Part shown: positions 1 to 14,748 of the stretch, piece by piece | Numbering within the stretch: position 1 is the first letter of the stretch | How the letters are laid out: every line of letters begins with the position of its first letter | Assembly (NCBI GenBank): GCA_013399895.1 | Contig: VXBA01001255.1 | Location: 1,650,207-1,714,206, forward strand | Reading direction: 5' to 3' | Source: Serilophus lunatus | Lineage: Eukaryota; Chordata; Aves; Passeriformes; Eurylaimidae | DNA: 64,000 bases | Notes under the pieces: model-generated | Databases searched by the model: none | Told to the model about the DNA's origin: nothing | Seen by the model: only the letters and a program-made list of their open reading frames with translations | Translations under genes and position numbers: made by a program

Positions 1-3000
1 TTGCTCATGTGCTGAGTTGTGGTTGGGGCTAGGAGTCTGTTTCTGGTTAATAGGGATGTAACATTATTTAGGGGAAATCTGACAAGTAAGTAGAAATTGT
101 AGTAGAGAAACAAATTTTGTTTGGACAGAGATGCTAAGTAATTAGACATAAGTTCTCGTTCTAACCCTGAGGAAACATATTCTTGTTAAATCTCTCAGGT
201 ACTGAGTTACAGTAAAGATGCCTTGTGGCCCTGGTATGACAATTCTCTATTCTATTATATCATCTGTTTTGTATGCTGAGTGCTGAGAGTGGAAAAGATG
301 GAAACATGGTTAGATTGTCAGTTGTTTCCAATGAACAAATCTCTGTTTGGTGGAACTGTTTGCATTCCTGTGGTCAGTGGTATAAGGAAATAGCATGTTA
401 TGAAAAATTCCCAATTGTTTCCTTAAGGGCTCTTAGAGTTGCACAATCTTTTGATGGTTTTGTTTGTTAAAAAAAAAAAAGAACTTAGTTGCCATTCCTT
501 CAGTAAATTCTCTTACATATTTACTAGAGCTTTGCTTTTATACTCAAGGTTTGGATTCAAACCAGAAGTGTATTTTCCTAGTGCACACTGATCAGCCATT
601 ATAATATGGGTAGTTGAGGGAGATTATAATTTCATTCCAGGAGACATCTCTCTGGGATATCCCATCAGTTCCTGGACTATCCATCATTGTGATTACTCAT
701 AGTTTCTGGATGCAGCTCTAAAATGTTGCTTCTCTGAGCAAGGGAGAGGTAGCTCTCACGTAACCAAGTGGCTTTTGCACTTTAATTCTCAAGAAGATAA
801 ATGATATCTCTGACAGACAAATCCTTTTGTCCTATAGGATGAAACTCTAATTTAACATTTAATTTGTACTTGTATTTTCAATATCCTCTTAAGATTTGTG
901 TAATATGTCTGATTTCTAACATCCGCAGTTATTCAGATATATTTCAAGTTTTTTTGAAGCTGCTCATAGCCAGTATTTGTCTTACTGCCGTTATATCTTG
1001 TGTCCATCCCTCTTCCTAATTTATTCATCCAAGAATGTATTTCAGTTATTATTTTCCCTGACCTGGTGGCTGACTTTGAGTTGATTCTTTAGTGCTTGAC
1101 TGTTATTCCTTTCCAGATTTTCTCTTTCCCTTTCTTTATATGATCTACATCCCTTGTTAGTGATTGTATAATTTTATTTTGGCCATAGGGGCATTTAACT
1201 GAAGAGTAGGAGCTGAGAATACAGCCTTAATGCAAAGTGCAGTGAAGACAACTCCTGGCCAGTGCATGCATCAAAGAGTTGCTTACCCATGCTCCAGGGG
1301 TGGGTAGGCTGGGATGAAAATACCCCATTGGATTAAACAGAGTGAATTAGGTCATGGCACCAAATGGCATGATAGTTTCACAATTGTTGAGAGTTGTTGT
1401 TGTTGTTTTAATAATGAGAATTTTGAATTAGGGGGGGAGGAAGAGCTTGTGGAAGTACATTGAGCAGTACTAGGGAGAAGGGACGTGACGAAGAAGAAGA
1501 GGATTGCAACAAAGAGGTTGTGACAAAGGGCAGGAAAAAAATTTGGTCAAAAGCATAGGATGTGTAGGGTGTCACAGTTTCTGGCTTCAGCAGTTTCCCA
1601 GACTGCCTCCTTTTACTGAGGGATCTCCAGCCAGGGTTGGGGACACAGCCAAGCAAGCTGCCTGTGCTCCGCTGGCGCCCATGGGAGTGAGTGGTGCTGT
1701 GCAGCGCTGGGCAGGGTAAAGCAGTGTCAAACACCATCAGATACGGGCACCTCTGCACTCTGCCAACCAGTGCTATTAGACCTGAGGCTGGCAAAACTCG
1801 ATAGACTATTAAATTTTCGTGTCTGAGAGTGATCTACTGATGCCCTCTGGGAACAGTAGCTGCTAGACCGCAAGACAGGGCCTCTCCTTGCTGGTGATGG
1901 CTGTACTTTAAATAACATATCAGGAACTTGCATAAAAATAGCATTCCCTTATCTCTAGCAGTGTGAAGTAGATGAAAAATAAACTGTACTCATGCCAAGA
2001 ATAAACAGTCACGTTAAAGTGTTTAAATTCCTGATGCTGTGGAGTACTCCTGCTCTAACACGACATTTTGATGCCAGGACACTCTTTCCCCTGTCACTGC
2101 CATGGCTCTGTGTGCTCTGCCAGGGAGCATCATCAGGGCAGCAAAATAAGCAAATATGCCCACGCAGAGCACCCGGATAGAGAAAATTCTGTCCCCTAAA
2201 TCTGTAGTCCTGTCAGGTCTAAAAGTAGATGAAATAGTTTTGTGGCTGTTTACCTGTATTAATACTCTGTATATTGTTCATTCCTAGATGCAAACTTGCT
2301 GAAAATAATGTCATATTTATGCCAACTTTTAGTTTTCAAGAGACCAAGGAATTGACTGTTTGTGACTAAGTAATTCAGGGAAAATAGACAAATTGAGCAC
2401 ACATGCAATAACTTTTTAACTTCTTACTGAAGATTGGTTTTTTGCTCCCGAGTATTTTATGACAATAATGTCTTTGGGTAATTTTGCATAATTCTGGTTG
2501 CATTATTTTTGTGCAGACTGTCTGGGGTTTTTTTAGAAGTCAGCTCTTTGCTCCTGAAATTCATAGAGAACATTGAATAATCCATCCTTTAGTGGTGATG
2601 GGGAATGGGACAGCCAACCTGCCAAAACGTTGAAACTGGTGAAGCATTTGTAGTATGATGTACTGAGAAGACCTAAGCAGGAATGCTTGAGGATAGTGCA
2701 GTGAAGTCATAAAAGAGTAAAAATAAAAAGCTGGGGTTGGTTGGAAAAGGCTGTTACAATCTGATGAATAAAAATGGGTTAACAGGTTGGTGAGAAGTAC
2801 CAGCTGGGCCTGATTGTGGGCTGAGCTTAGTGTTTTCACAATGCATAAAATACCTAATTTGCAATGTATAGATCTTAAAAAAAAGAAATTGTAGCATATG
2901 TTTTGTAAGCATGCATGAAATCAAGGAGTCTGGGCCCTGTCCCCTGGGAAATAACTGTTTTTCCTTCACAGAGTGGTTAATGGGAAAGGGAAGGGGACGG

Positions 3001-6000
3001 AAATAATCTGTCGGACTTGACTGAACGTAACTTGTGCTCAAAGACTGAAAAGACAAAAGATGATAGAAGTAAACAATTGCTATTTTATTCATTAATTTAC
3101 TTTCATGTTAGAAGATGAAGGGAAGAGGAAAACCCATCCCTGCTCAGTGGTGGGAAAGGGTCAGAGCAAGGCAGTTGTTTCCATATGAACTTTGTGTATC
3201 AGCCTTCAAAGGGAGCTGTTGTGTTCCTCTCCTGGCTCCCTGCCTTCTCCACAGTGGAGTTACTGCCCTGGAGTTCAACTTCTGCTGTGCTGGAACAGGG
3301 ATTGTGGATTGTGGCTGTTATGCTCTATTTTAAAAATGCAGCAGGTAGTCTGGACTTGACTTTCCAATTTATAACCCGGGAAATGGCAAAATTCCCAGCT
3401 AGGCACTCTCAAATGAGACTTCCCTTTGAGATTTTTTTATATGAAAAATCCATTATATATAGCAAAATAAAATGTAATTCAAAGAAAAATTCTGAAAAAG
3501 GGTTCAAGAAACTAAATGTTGTGTTACTACTTTAAGTGTACAGTATGTTTCAGTAATATTGAAAACCTTACCAAGAGTCAGTCATGTCTTTATTCTGTTT
3601 TACAGGTCAACTACATTACTAGAAAGGAGGAGAGCTGTGGAAAAAAATCAAGGTATCTGAAACATTTTAAAACCAGCCTGAACTTTTCTCTGTGTTCTTG
3701 GTCATCATTTAATGTAAAGATTTTAAAGGGGAAGAGGGAACTGAATCAGGAAACTGCCACTTGTAAAGTGGTTATATTAAAAAGCACAGACAAAAAAACC
3801 CCGTCACAATAATCTCATTAATATCACACAGAATAGTTTTGTGGGATGAAATTGTTCCTCACCTTTGGTGTGTGTGCAAGAGTCTGAACAATGTTGTATG
3901 TTTGCTCTAAATATGTAATGGAGCTGCATATGCATAAGGATAATGAGGTGTCCTGCAAGTTATAACCAGTGTGGTGGATATTCCTTATTTGTACAACTGA
4001 GTACAGGGACCAGCTGATGATAAATACCATCAAAGATGAGTGAATGTGGTACTTGCAGCTCTGACTGACATTCTTCATAGTAAATAGCAGGCTTTGCACA
4101 CCAGGTAACTTTTATGTGTACAGTTCCAAAAGATGCAAAAGGAGGAGTGTGAAGATGGCAGAACCTGAGCAGCAGCAAGTGAGGAACTGGGGATTTTCTT
4201 ATACCTTTTTGAGACACTTCTTATGTCTTACAAGTGTTTCTGTGGTGTAGATAACATTGTGTTATGGTCTTCCTTTTTATAATAGGCAGCAAACATTCTT
4301 ACAGTGCTATCTTTTAGGGATTTGGGTGCCTAATCTCCTATCTGAACTATTTTTTGTCTACCACTCTTGTCTATAGCTCCTCAGGCCTTGATTAAAATAG
4401 GACAGTGCTATAACTTGCATTTGCATGCCTGTTATGTAACTAAGAAGACTATATTAAAATAATCCTGTTGCTAGCAGTTGGATAGGATTTTTGAGGGGGA
4501 TTTTTTTTTTAGTTAGAGAAGGTTTCTCCTTTATTTTCTGTGAAATATTACCTGTGAAATGCTTCATGTACCTTGCAAATGAAGTACTGTGAGGCAGAAG
4601 CAAGGAAGGATTCCAAATATTATCTCTTCATCAAAATGTAAAGGCAATGGCTTTGATTAATAAAAGCTGACTTTATACTTCTGTGCACATCACATTGAGG
4701 AGTGCTGAGCTGCCTTCTTCCACTAAGAGTGCATCAAATTGTTACTTGTGAGTGATGATATAGTAAACTCTGACACTTGCTATCCTATTAGTGCTAAGTC
4801 TGCACATTTGTAGCTGTGTAGGTTGCTTGTGCCACACATGAAAAAAAGCAGTTTGCTGCAGGTAAGAGGATAGTTTATGTAGAAATAACTTCTTAAATTT
4901 CTATTATTAGTACAGCTTTAGAAACAGGTTATATCAAGAATTTATCTTTGTGATTGAGGGGGAAAAATAGTGTGTTTTCTTTCTGTTTGATATCTTGAAG
5001 AGTGGGAATTTAAAAGAAAGGGTAGAGAAACTTACAGTGCTGGTAAAAATGAAATGTGTTCAGTTCTTGACCTGTAGGTGGGTAATTATGCTTACGTTAC
5101 AGGTGGTGGAGGACTCTTCTGTTTTGTTATTTGGACAGAATTGAAAATACAGGCGAGAAATCCTGTCCCAGAGCAAAACCAACGATGTTGGCATTGACCT
5201 ATTCATCGATAATGTCTTTAATTTCAAGAAACAGGGTAATTTCTTGGTCCTTTGACTTTTCCTTTAAGATCACTCAGATGATTGGTTCCACCTTTAAATT
5301 CAAGTCTTCTGTGATGCTTGGGGCATTTAAAATACAAGACGTTTTCCTAGGATCTTGGGAGACTGCTGTACGCTGAGCCCCGGTGTGGCTGCATTCCCTG
5401 CATTCCCTGGCCTCTCCTGTAGGCTCCTGGTAAGCTGAGAAGCTAGCAAAAAGCATAAAAAAGAATCAATGTGTGGCTGGAAAAAAGATACAAGGGAGTC
5501 TCAGACATTTTATCTAGCCTCTCCAGTGCTGAAGGAAAGGTTTCTATCTCTTTGCTTGTTTTAGACGAGACATTTTACTCTAGACATTTTTTTCCCCTCA
5601 CTGTGCACAACCTGTCAAATCCTTTTCCTGACACTTTCTCCCCGATCAGAACCTCAGAAAGACTTCAAAAGAGATTTTTCCCAATTGCAAAAGGAACCAG
5701 ACATGGCCTTTCTTACTCACCCTGCATTTGAAGCATTGATAAGTAACATGTGGCTGGCTCCAAACTGCTGACTTTCCCAGCCATTTAGGAAAACACTGTT
5801 AGGAATTCAGTTTTAAACAAAACTATAGGGTTGTTCTTCTTTCTTTGCAATTGCTCTTTGTGTAATATATCCCAAGAGTTTTGATTCTTTTCTGTCTGGA
5901 GCAGTCAGAATTCACTACTGTCCTTCTGATTAACGCATATTGAAAAGAAATGTCAAATTTTTAAAACTTTTCCATATGGGAAGGGTTTCCTTAATCTGTG

Positions 6001-9000
6001 TCACGCTGTTTAAGCTGTAACTTTTTTTTTCTTTAATGCCTTTGGATCATCATTGTTTGAAAGTGCCCTAGCAGAAAGAAAAATATTATTTTTAAAACTT
6101 GAGGCTGAGTAAGAAGAGCCTGGAATCAAAATCTACTGTCTTGCATAATTGTTTAAACCTGCTATGCAGTTTGGCAAAGGTACAAGCTGAGAGGTCTTTT
6201 CCATAGAATGTGGTTGGGGCTTCATCTTCAAAGACAGGGATATGCCTGAGGACAGCCTCTAGTCAATTTAATAAGAGTAGAACTCACTTGAAAGGCAAGT
6301 GAGATGAAGAAGAATGTAACTTGAGGGGGTTGTGAGTTTATTCAGTAACTCCAATCCAGTGCATCCCATTATAATGATGGAGAATGTGGTAAAACAATTG
6401 CCTTTTTATTTCCTGCTCTGTCTAATGAGCAGTATAAAAGTAAAAATCCAGTAAGATGTGACATTTAGATTAATCTTTTTTCAAATCTAAAACCTCAATT
6501 TATTTTTCTTTAAAAAATAATAATAATATAACCCCAAAGCCCTCCCTGAAATACAGATAGTGTGGCTGCATCACCCCTAATCATTTGACTTGGTTAAATA
6601 ATACTCAGTGTTAGCTGTTGGGCAAGCTTCTGTTGAACCACATGGTCTGTGTGGTGAGAGTTCAGACCTTGAACTATTAATACATTCAAGGGGCTTGTTG
6701 AGGCTGTTTTCTGAAACCATCTCACAAAGCTCGAAGATTTAGCAAGTTTTTTAAAGCCTCTCTCTGTGGTATGAAACACATTTATAAGCCCCAAGTAGCA
6801 TTACTCATTTTGCTAGAAACTAAACTTTTTAAATCCCTTTACACGTAGTACTGAGGAAGAGATCGAGGTAGGGCAGAGCAGGACAGTTACCAAAGTATTT
6901 TTGCATGCTGCCAGTGTAGAGTTGACCAAAATGTTTGTCTGTGCCCTACTGAGAGTGTCAGCCTGTAGTGTGCCATTCACCCTCACCTGCACACACATGG
7001 TACAGGGGGCATACCTGTTTTGCAGGATGGCTGTAGCAGCTCTGGTGAAGGTCATGTTTGTAATTAATCTGCTGTAGTTTTGGTACTTTTGAGCCCCTGG
7101 ACTTTATAATCCTTGAGAGAGGGTAGGTGTAGTTTGTGGAGCTATTGTAAACATGCTCTTGAGTGCTCTCCCCCCACTTTGCCCTGTGTGTCCTTCAACA
7201 TATCAATGTCCGTTTTCCTACCAGCCCTCACCCTTTCAAGGTGGACTTGGGATGAACATTGGCTTGTAATCCATTTAGGCACACTCCTTCGTAGGCTTGA
7301 GCAAGTGCTTATTCCTGGATGTACAGTATATCATGCAAACATAAAAAGATTGTCTTCTCTGTCTTTTGTGAACTACCAATCCTGATGGAACTGTACTTCA
7401 GCATCCTAGAGGCCTAAACGTGGCTTTATTGTCCCCTCTGAGCTGCATTATCAGAGTGAACTTCCTTGGTTTGGTCAGTTTTTTAATTGAGGCTGTTTAA
7501 GTCCCTCCGACTATTCAAATGCCAGTAACTGTAGATAATCCTGTCTGCAGGAATGATGAAGCAGAATATGTGATACAAGTGTATTTCTGCCTTAAATGCC
7601 TGTTTGCAGTAAACATTCATAAAAAGAAGTTTGCAGTCTGATAACAAAACCAAAATTAAACACAGAGTTGGGCTCGTGCACCTTTTGTAAAGTCATGTCA
7701 TCTAATACTTGCTTCTTTACAGTGAATCAGTTTGAAGCTTTTTTTATTCCTAGCATGAGAAGCTTCAATGCATAAAAGTCTGAGTCTTTGACTTAATCTT
7801 GTCACTGACTATGTGTAGTTGCAGACAGCAATATTTATTCTACAATCTTTTCTCATTCAGATTGGAAAAAGGTAACCTCATTCATTGTGAAGACGATTGT
7901 ATTTTTCTGGAGTCCTTCATTTGTTGGACTTTTTTGCTTGGCTAGTCTCACTCTTTTCCAGTATGGACATGATAACAGTGCTGTATCTCCTCCACTTTCT
8001 CTATCTTTCCCTGCTGGTGATAGTGCTCGTGCTGAGCTGAACACTGTTCACTGTGACCACTTGCATCAAAGCACTGGAGCTCTGCCCAGATACTCATAAA
8101 CAAATGAAATACAGTGTGGGATATATATTATAAAAGCTAAAGTAATCAATGAGAATGTTAAAAACAAAAAAAAAGGCAAAAGGAGATCCTGTTCAACATT
8201 TCTACAGTTATCTTTCCCCTGAAAAAAACACTTGCTTTGTGTGTAGGTCCTGTTGCACATTAATACACATGTGAAAAAGCTGTGGGGTTGTTGATTGTGG
8301 TTTTAATTGTTATTTTTAAGAACACCATGATTTTCAGCATAGATTGCTGTTAAAAAATAGAACCTGCTTCTCTGTAACCTCAGCATCAAGCCAATGATTG
8401 TCTTGTCCCAAATGTTTCTCTGGCATAATCAGACTAAGTTTGACTGTGATGGGAAGCTGGAGCCTCTTAGTAGTTGAGGATGAGGAAATTTTCTAAGTAA
8501 AACAGGAAACATCACCCTAGGATACTTAGAATTGCTGCTCTTTCTATGATCCATAGCAGTAAGGAAGGCTTATCCAAATTCCTGCAGCCTTTTAAAATGT
8601 CAATAAGGTGCTTGAAGCGAAGATCCCACTTCCTCAGGCATGCTGCTAATCCTTCAATTTCTACAGAATTTCTGTAACTATTACTTCTGGTGCGGCTTTA
8701 GGAAAGAGACATTCAGGCTTTCCCAGACAGCACAGCTTTTGAAGGTGTTATGTTAAAATCCTGAATTAGTGGTGCTGCTTTTATTTTTTTTTCCCCACAA
8801 GTGTCTGGAACGTGTTGAAGAGTTGGATTGCTCTTTGCCATTTTCCCTTTCCCTTTCCTATGCCCCTTTCATGGAAACAGTTTGCTGCAGCAGATAAGTT
8901 CCTGTATCTCATTGCCTGTCAAATTCCTCAGTCTGTGTAAAAAAGGAGTTTCATGAAAGGCAGGAGGAGGAAGAGGGACAGCATTCATGAGCATTCATGA

Positions 9001-12000
9001 GAAGTCTGTGAGTGCAGAAGGGGCAGAGGAGCTTGGTGGGCAACTCCAGAAGGAATTGTAGGGAGTGTGTGTCGCCGAGCATGGTAGAGAAGCACTGGTG
9101 CTCCGGAATTCACCGTCAAAAACTTGTCCTTTTTCAGTTGACACAAGCAGGCTGTTAAAAGTAGTGGTACAGATTGTGTTCCCAAATCCTGTGAATTATG
9201 AATTAATGAAAAGCAGCTCTGCAAAGAAGAGTTGATGTAATTATTCAGTTGCTCGTGCCGTGGTGATCAGATTTTCAGATCTTCCTATGTGGTGCTGGAA
9301 TTAAAGCTGGAAAATGCTATTCAAAACTGCATACTGGCATATTTTAAATGGTTCACCTTATAGCTACGAAAGAACAGATCTGTCTTACAAACAAAATAAT
9401 TTTTCCAAAAGGTAAACACATTCTATTTTGTGAACTTTTTAACTATTAATGAAATGGGTTTAAATGTGTCACCCTATCTCTATCACATGATATTTAATTC
9501 TTTTTTAATTGCACCTTAGCTTAGGAATAAGTCTGTCCCTGATGGCTTAAAAATGCTGAATCTTTGTGCCCATAAAAAAAAATGTGGCTATGTTATATAT
9601 TAGCTCTTCACTGTCCTTACCATGGATATTTTGGGGTTTTATCTGGTTTGACTTTATTTATAAGCTGAGTAAACTGAAGGAGGAATATGCGTTAAAATTT
9701 GAATTTTTTTTTCTGAAGTAATTATAATCCTTAAAGCTCTCCCACTCAATACCAATTTAATAATTTCAACAACAACATGTGGGTTTGTTTTGTTTTTTCC
9801 CCCTTCACTCATTGGACTCTATTCAGAAATTTCACGGTTCTTAGCAAATTATTAAATTTTTAGAAACTCAGTTTAATAAACATACAGCTTTTTGTTTCCC
9901 CTCTGCTGAAGCTGAATTTACTTCTTAACAGTTCAGTTGTAGTAACATGAAGATTTCTCTGTCTGCTAATGACCAGTGACTCTTCATAGAAAAGAATCTG
10001 TTAAATGTGGAACTAGTTTTAAAGTTTGGCTTTGTTGTGTACCTCGGTGTGTTGGGTTAAAACAATATCAGTTGAGTTCTTAGCAGCTGCTGTTCTTAAT
10101 TCTGCTTCTCCTGAAGGACTTATGCTATTAACAGACTTGCTAACACTTGAGTCTCTGCTGGTTATCAGCATGGAGTTCCAGGAAATGTGATTTGTGTTGT
10201 GTCATCTTTAGGCTGAGGAGAGACTTGGTTGAAAGAGGTTGGGGTAAAAACAATCACTAATGAAGCGTGGAAGTCTGACTTCTTTATGCTCTGCATTCAG
10301 GAACTGTTTTCCAGGGGTCAACAGTTGCTGCTGTTGCCCAGTGTCTACACCTTAACGTAGAGATAGGAGAGTTTCATGTCAGGTGATTCAGTTTGACGCT
10401 CATCTATACAAGTAATTGGAATAACCTGTAATTCTCTTAATTTTAAATTCAGTTTATTCACATTTCTAGATTAACAGTAGCGTAGCTACACAAATCAGTG
10501 AGTCACTGGATCAGCTATGTTCATTCTCCATGGCAATAGACCATTTCTACTTGACATAGGCTGTATGAGTTAATTCTTCTTATGAGCTAAAGCAATTGAG
10601 CCCTCAAATATTGCAATTTAAAAACAACAAAACAAATCTCTGCATTATTTGCAGTCTTTGAATTTGCATTCCTTTAAAAAAAGTTTTCAAACACATTGTA
10701 TTATGAAACATTGTAACTCACAAGAATCCTAATCCTGGTTATAATACATTGAACAAATCACCTTGATGTTTAAAGCAGCAACCTGCTCCCATGAAGGTAT
10801 GGAAGGAGATAATTTTGTGTGTGTTTCCAAAGCCTGCTGATACAAGTTTCAAGCTGGTAGGAGGCAGTGACTTCAGAAAGCTTAAGTGTCACTTTAGATG
10901 CATTTGTATCTGGGGTTTGGGACAGCAAAGCTGTTCTTACCTGGCTCCCAACAATATATTTGCATGATTAAAGTTCACCAGTCACATCTGAGCTGAGAAT
11001 GCTGTGATTGCCCTCCCAGCCTTCTGCCTTTGCTAGTCATAAAAGTGAGAAACTTGTTATAAGGAAGTTGAAGCTTGCAGGTAGAAAAGTGGCTCTTCAA
11101 AAGCTGAATTAGAAGTTGGATAAAATATATACCCATCTATCAAAGACTTCAAACTTTTTATTGTTGGTACTTTTTGTTTTTAAGGGGTAAGAAAAGGTTT
11201 ATAGCAGAGTTAAGGAATCTCTTAGCAACAAGGAACCATCTTTCAAAAGTTTTCTCTGGAGAAAATAGAAAGGGGTAAAAAAATCTACTCTCACAAATTA
11301 AATTTTAAAGTATAATAAGTCTGGCCAAAAGATATTCTGAGAAACAATTTGCTAAAGATACCAGAGCCTACAATAAATCATTTAAATTGGATCATTTCAA
11401 GTACACCACGAATGGACATCCTGCCAGACAGACTGGAGAGCTGATAGATGACTGAAGTGTAGAAGAAATACACTGTGAAGATAGGGCACAGAACAAAAGC
11501 TGAATAATTTTTATCCATGTTAAATTTCCCGAGAGACTTGAATGCAGGAACTTCACAGGTGATATTTTGAAAACTGGTCTCAAATTGAAATCTCGGTAGA
11601 TAAGATTTTTAGAACATTAAAAAAAAAAAAAGTAGCAATTTGACAGGAGTAGATAACATTTGCCCAAGAGATCTTATGGTAACTGCCTGTGACAACACTG
11701 ATCTGGTGATCTGCTACTTCAAATGGCTGCGAGATCAGAGGCAGGAAAATAGGTGAACACAATTTCAATACCTTAAAAGCATTCCAGAAATAGTCAGTAC
11801 CACAGACCAGCAGGTCTGTACAGGTAAGTTGGTATGTTTCTTTGGGAACAAAGACCACAGGACTGGTAAACACGTGGGCAAATATCATTTATCTCTTCAT
11901 TCGAGGAAAGTACTTGTGCACTTCAAATAGATGGCCTTTAGCCTTAGGGTGGGACATGCAGTTATTTAGGTCTCTTCCTCTCTTAACTTGCAGAATTGAG

Positions 12001-14121
12001 CTTGCTGTTGGTGTCAAATGCAAAAAAACCCCCACTCATTTGTTCTGTAATCATTATAACTTTTTGAAAAATATACTTAGTTAACAGCCAGAAATTATAC
12101 ACTCTACCACAGTGTAGCTTTGTGTTAAATTAGATGGATATCAATAAATAAGCGGATCATAGGAAATAGTGGAGTGAAATGAACTGTCTGGCATCAAGCA
12201 CACTAAATGACCTGTGTGTAGTCAAAACCTGTGACTGCTGATCTATGTTAATTTAGATGTGAATGTTTGTTCAGTTTTGGTCAAGTTCTGACCACAAAAT
12301 GTAGGTGAAGCTTAATTTGTGGTAAATGTGGCATTGACATTAAGTAGGTTCCTACATAATTTGCACAGTCAAAATTTTCTCCTTCATACATAGTCAGGAC
12401 ATGTGAGACGGGATATGTGTGACTTTTTAAAATTGCTGATAACACACACTTCCTGGTAAGACGTTACAAAATAATGTAAAATGTCACCTTGGCATCAGAT
12501 ACTGGGCTTCAGGAAAAAAAAGATTCTTTGGACTAATAGTGGCTTCAAGCTATTGTATGGGTACAGCCTCTTTAAGGTGTCTAATTTTGCATGTAGACAG
12601 AATACAATTTTTTTTTTCTCCTACTTATCATCCTAAGTAGAAAACACTTGCATTTCACCAGCTGTGTAGAAAGTTCCTGATGACCTGTAGATGTTTGAAA
12701 AGATAAGTAACTGTGGAGGGAAAACCTCACCTTAATACTGAGTTGTGAAAAAAAATTAATACCTTTAGCTTTAAATTGAAACAGATTTACTAGAGCAGCC
12801 AAAAGGCCTTCTCCTGCATCTGTCAGCTATATGCCAGTTTTGAACAAATGAATTACAAAATGAGCAGAGTTTACCAGGAAGGTTGGGTTACTTCTATGGA
12901 AATATTTTCTTTGACCAAATCTGTCCTTCAGGCTTTGGCAACATACACTGTAGATAAATTCATGCTGTTCTCCTTAAAGCATGAAACACCAAGTTTGCAC
13001 CATTGTTATTTTGCACATGTTGTGTCATATGGAAGAAAGCATATGTCTGTAGGTGGGTACTGATAAGCTCGCATGATTTAAAACAGTGTTCAAAAATCCT
13101 TTCATCTTCACTATAACTTAGTGTTGCATGTTTGCCATGAATCGTGTTGATTTAACCCCAGATCATCTAGCTGTCGTATGAGGTGAGCTTAAATTAGCTT
13201 TGACCAAGTGCATTTTGGTGCAATGCATTCAATACCTTCCACTACCATAAACTCTTTACTGCCACAAATACAGCAAGGTGCTTATACTGGGCTGATGGAT
13301 GTGAGGGGTTTGTTGTTGCTTGACCTGAACTTTCAACATGAACTGTTAAAGGATTTCTAGTATAAAAGAAATCTTTGTTTATTTAAATGTCATACTAACA
13401 TTGAAATGTAAAGACTGTAGTACCACACTGATGTCCAGAATTGTGAGTTGTGTAATGCATTTGCTCACTTTTTGGCTCATTTTAATTTCTTGACAGCAAT
13501 AAAATATATAAAATAAAAAAATAAATAAAATGCAGAAGACAGTCTTTGAGATGTACATTAGCTTCAAACACTTATATTGAGAGAGAAATTATTATTACAT
13601 TAAAAATCTTTTATTGAACTTGTTAAACACTATTTTCTATTAAACTTGTTTGCTTTATTGTAGCCCCCATGGATGTTTTCCTAATTGAGTAAATCTGTAT
13701 TTTGATCACAAATCAAATAAAATTTGTCTGCTATATCTCCCTCATTCCTCTTTACTTTTCCTCCTGCTCTATTTCCTACATGTTGACATTTTATTTCTTT
13801 ATGTTTTTTAAGAAATTGGACAGGTATTTTCACTTAATGGTTGTTATATTAGCAGCTCCTGCATTTGGTATTCTGAAAGCTTATTTATGCTTGGTGACAG
13901 TTTCTCACAGCATATTTTAGTCTATACTCACACTGTTGCCAGATCTTGGTATTTACTTGGCACCATAAGGTTCTCATTTTATGCTGTGTTTTAGCCCAAT
14001 GCCAGGAATTAGTCTGTAATGTGTGTTATTGACTTGGGAAATGTAAAACTCCCTGTTACCTCTGATTAGCAAGATGCATAGAAAAGTGAACTACCCACTG
14101 TGCATGTGAGTTACACACACA
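1..14121. other. Non-coding stretch, probable ADD3 intron 1 or 5' flank
   Basis: I see no coding exon here. Open frames are short (at most about 130 codons), lie on both strands, and none resembles a protein family I recognise or sits between convincing splice sites. The DNA is AT-rich with many short A or T runs. Small local repeats include a GTT run at 1393-1407, a doubled 9-mer at 5392-5409 and a doubled 10-mer at 8981-9000. Assignment to ADD3 intron 1 is inferred from the acceptor at 40459 and from the known large first intron of vertebrate ADD3. The true exon 1 could lie inside this stretch unrecognised, or before the window. Confidence 0.6.
8981..9000. repeat. Perfect tandem duplication of a 10-mer
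   Basis: The unit GCATTCATGA occurs twice in direct succession. It is too short to call a minisatellite and probably reflects replication slippage. A similar doubled 9-mer (CATTCCCTG) lies at 5392-5409. Confidence 0.9.
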
Positions 14122-14125
14122 CACA
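14113..14125. repeat. (AC)n microsatellite at CR1 3' end
   Basis: A short AC run leads directly into CACAGAAT (14122-14129). That octamer is the reverse complement of the ATTCTGTG repeat that terminates CR1 elements. The microsatellite therefore probably grew from the tail of the adjacent minus-strand CR1. Confidence 0.75.
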
Positions 14126-14239
14126 GAATTAACAAGGTTGGAAAAAACCATAGAGATCATCAAGTCCAACCTTCTACCTAACTTAACAACCTATCCAACA
14201 CCAATCCATCATCTAAACCATCTAGACCATCTAAACCAA

Positions 14240-14461
14240 CTAAATCATGTCACTGAGTTCACCATCCAACCTATTCTTAAACCCTCCCTGGATGTGTGAC
14301 TCCACCACCTCCCTGGGTGGCCCATTCCAATGGGAAATCACTCTCTCTGTGAAAAAGTTTCTCTTGATATCCAACCTAAACCTCCCCTGACACAGCCTAA
14401 GACTGTGTCCTCTCATCCTGTCATTGGGAGCCTGAGAGAAGAGACCAACACACACACACAC
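14240..14461 (-). pseudogene. C-terminal end of CR1 ORF2, frameshifted fragment
   Basis: This open segment of 73 codons corresponds to the final part of CR1 pol (motifs VGLFSQ, RGHSLRLCQGRFRLDIKRNF and PREVVES). It is in a different frame from the preceding pol segment (14413-14748). The offset falls at the CA microsatellite, where the usual GVGLFSQ coding sequence has become a run of Val/Cys codons. It is a broken transposon gene, not a host gene. Confidence 0.85.
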
Positions 14462-14465
14462 ACAC
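14448..14465. repeat. (AC)9 microsatellite inside the CR1
   Basis: Nine AC units interrupt the CR1 pol remnant. The flanking CR1 sequence is GT-rich at this spot on the coding strand, so the run most likely expanded in place. It coincides with the frameshift between the two pol fragments. Confidence 0.9.
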
Positions 14466-14748
14466 CCCGACTACAACCTCCTTTCAGGTAGTTATCGACA
14501 GCAGTAAGGTCCCCCCTGAGCCTCCTCGTCTCCAGGCTGAACAATCCCAGCTCCCTCAGCTGCTCCTCATAGGGCTTGTGCTCCAGCCCCTTCACCATCC
14601 TCATTGCCCTTCTCTGGACACATTCCAGCAACTCAACATCTTTCTTAAACTGGGGGGTCCAGAACTGGACACAGTACTCAAGCCATGGCTTAACCAGTGT
14701 CAAGTACAAAGAAAGAATAACTTCCCTGGTCCTACTGGCAACACTATT

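Noticed and set aside
548..563. GGTTTGGATTCAAACC, resembling a tRNA T-arm
   Set aside because: It is only a 6-bp hairpin. No acceptor stem, anticodon arm or A box lies at the right distance.
1408..1794. Minus-strand 128-codon open frame
   Set aside because: It shows Ser-rich low complexity and no recognised domain, and the plus strand is open at the same place.
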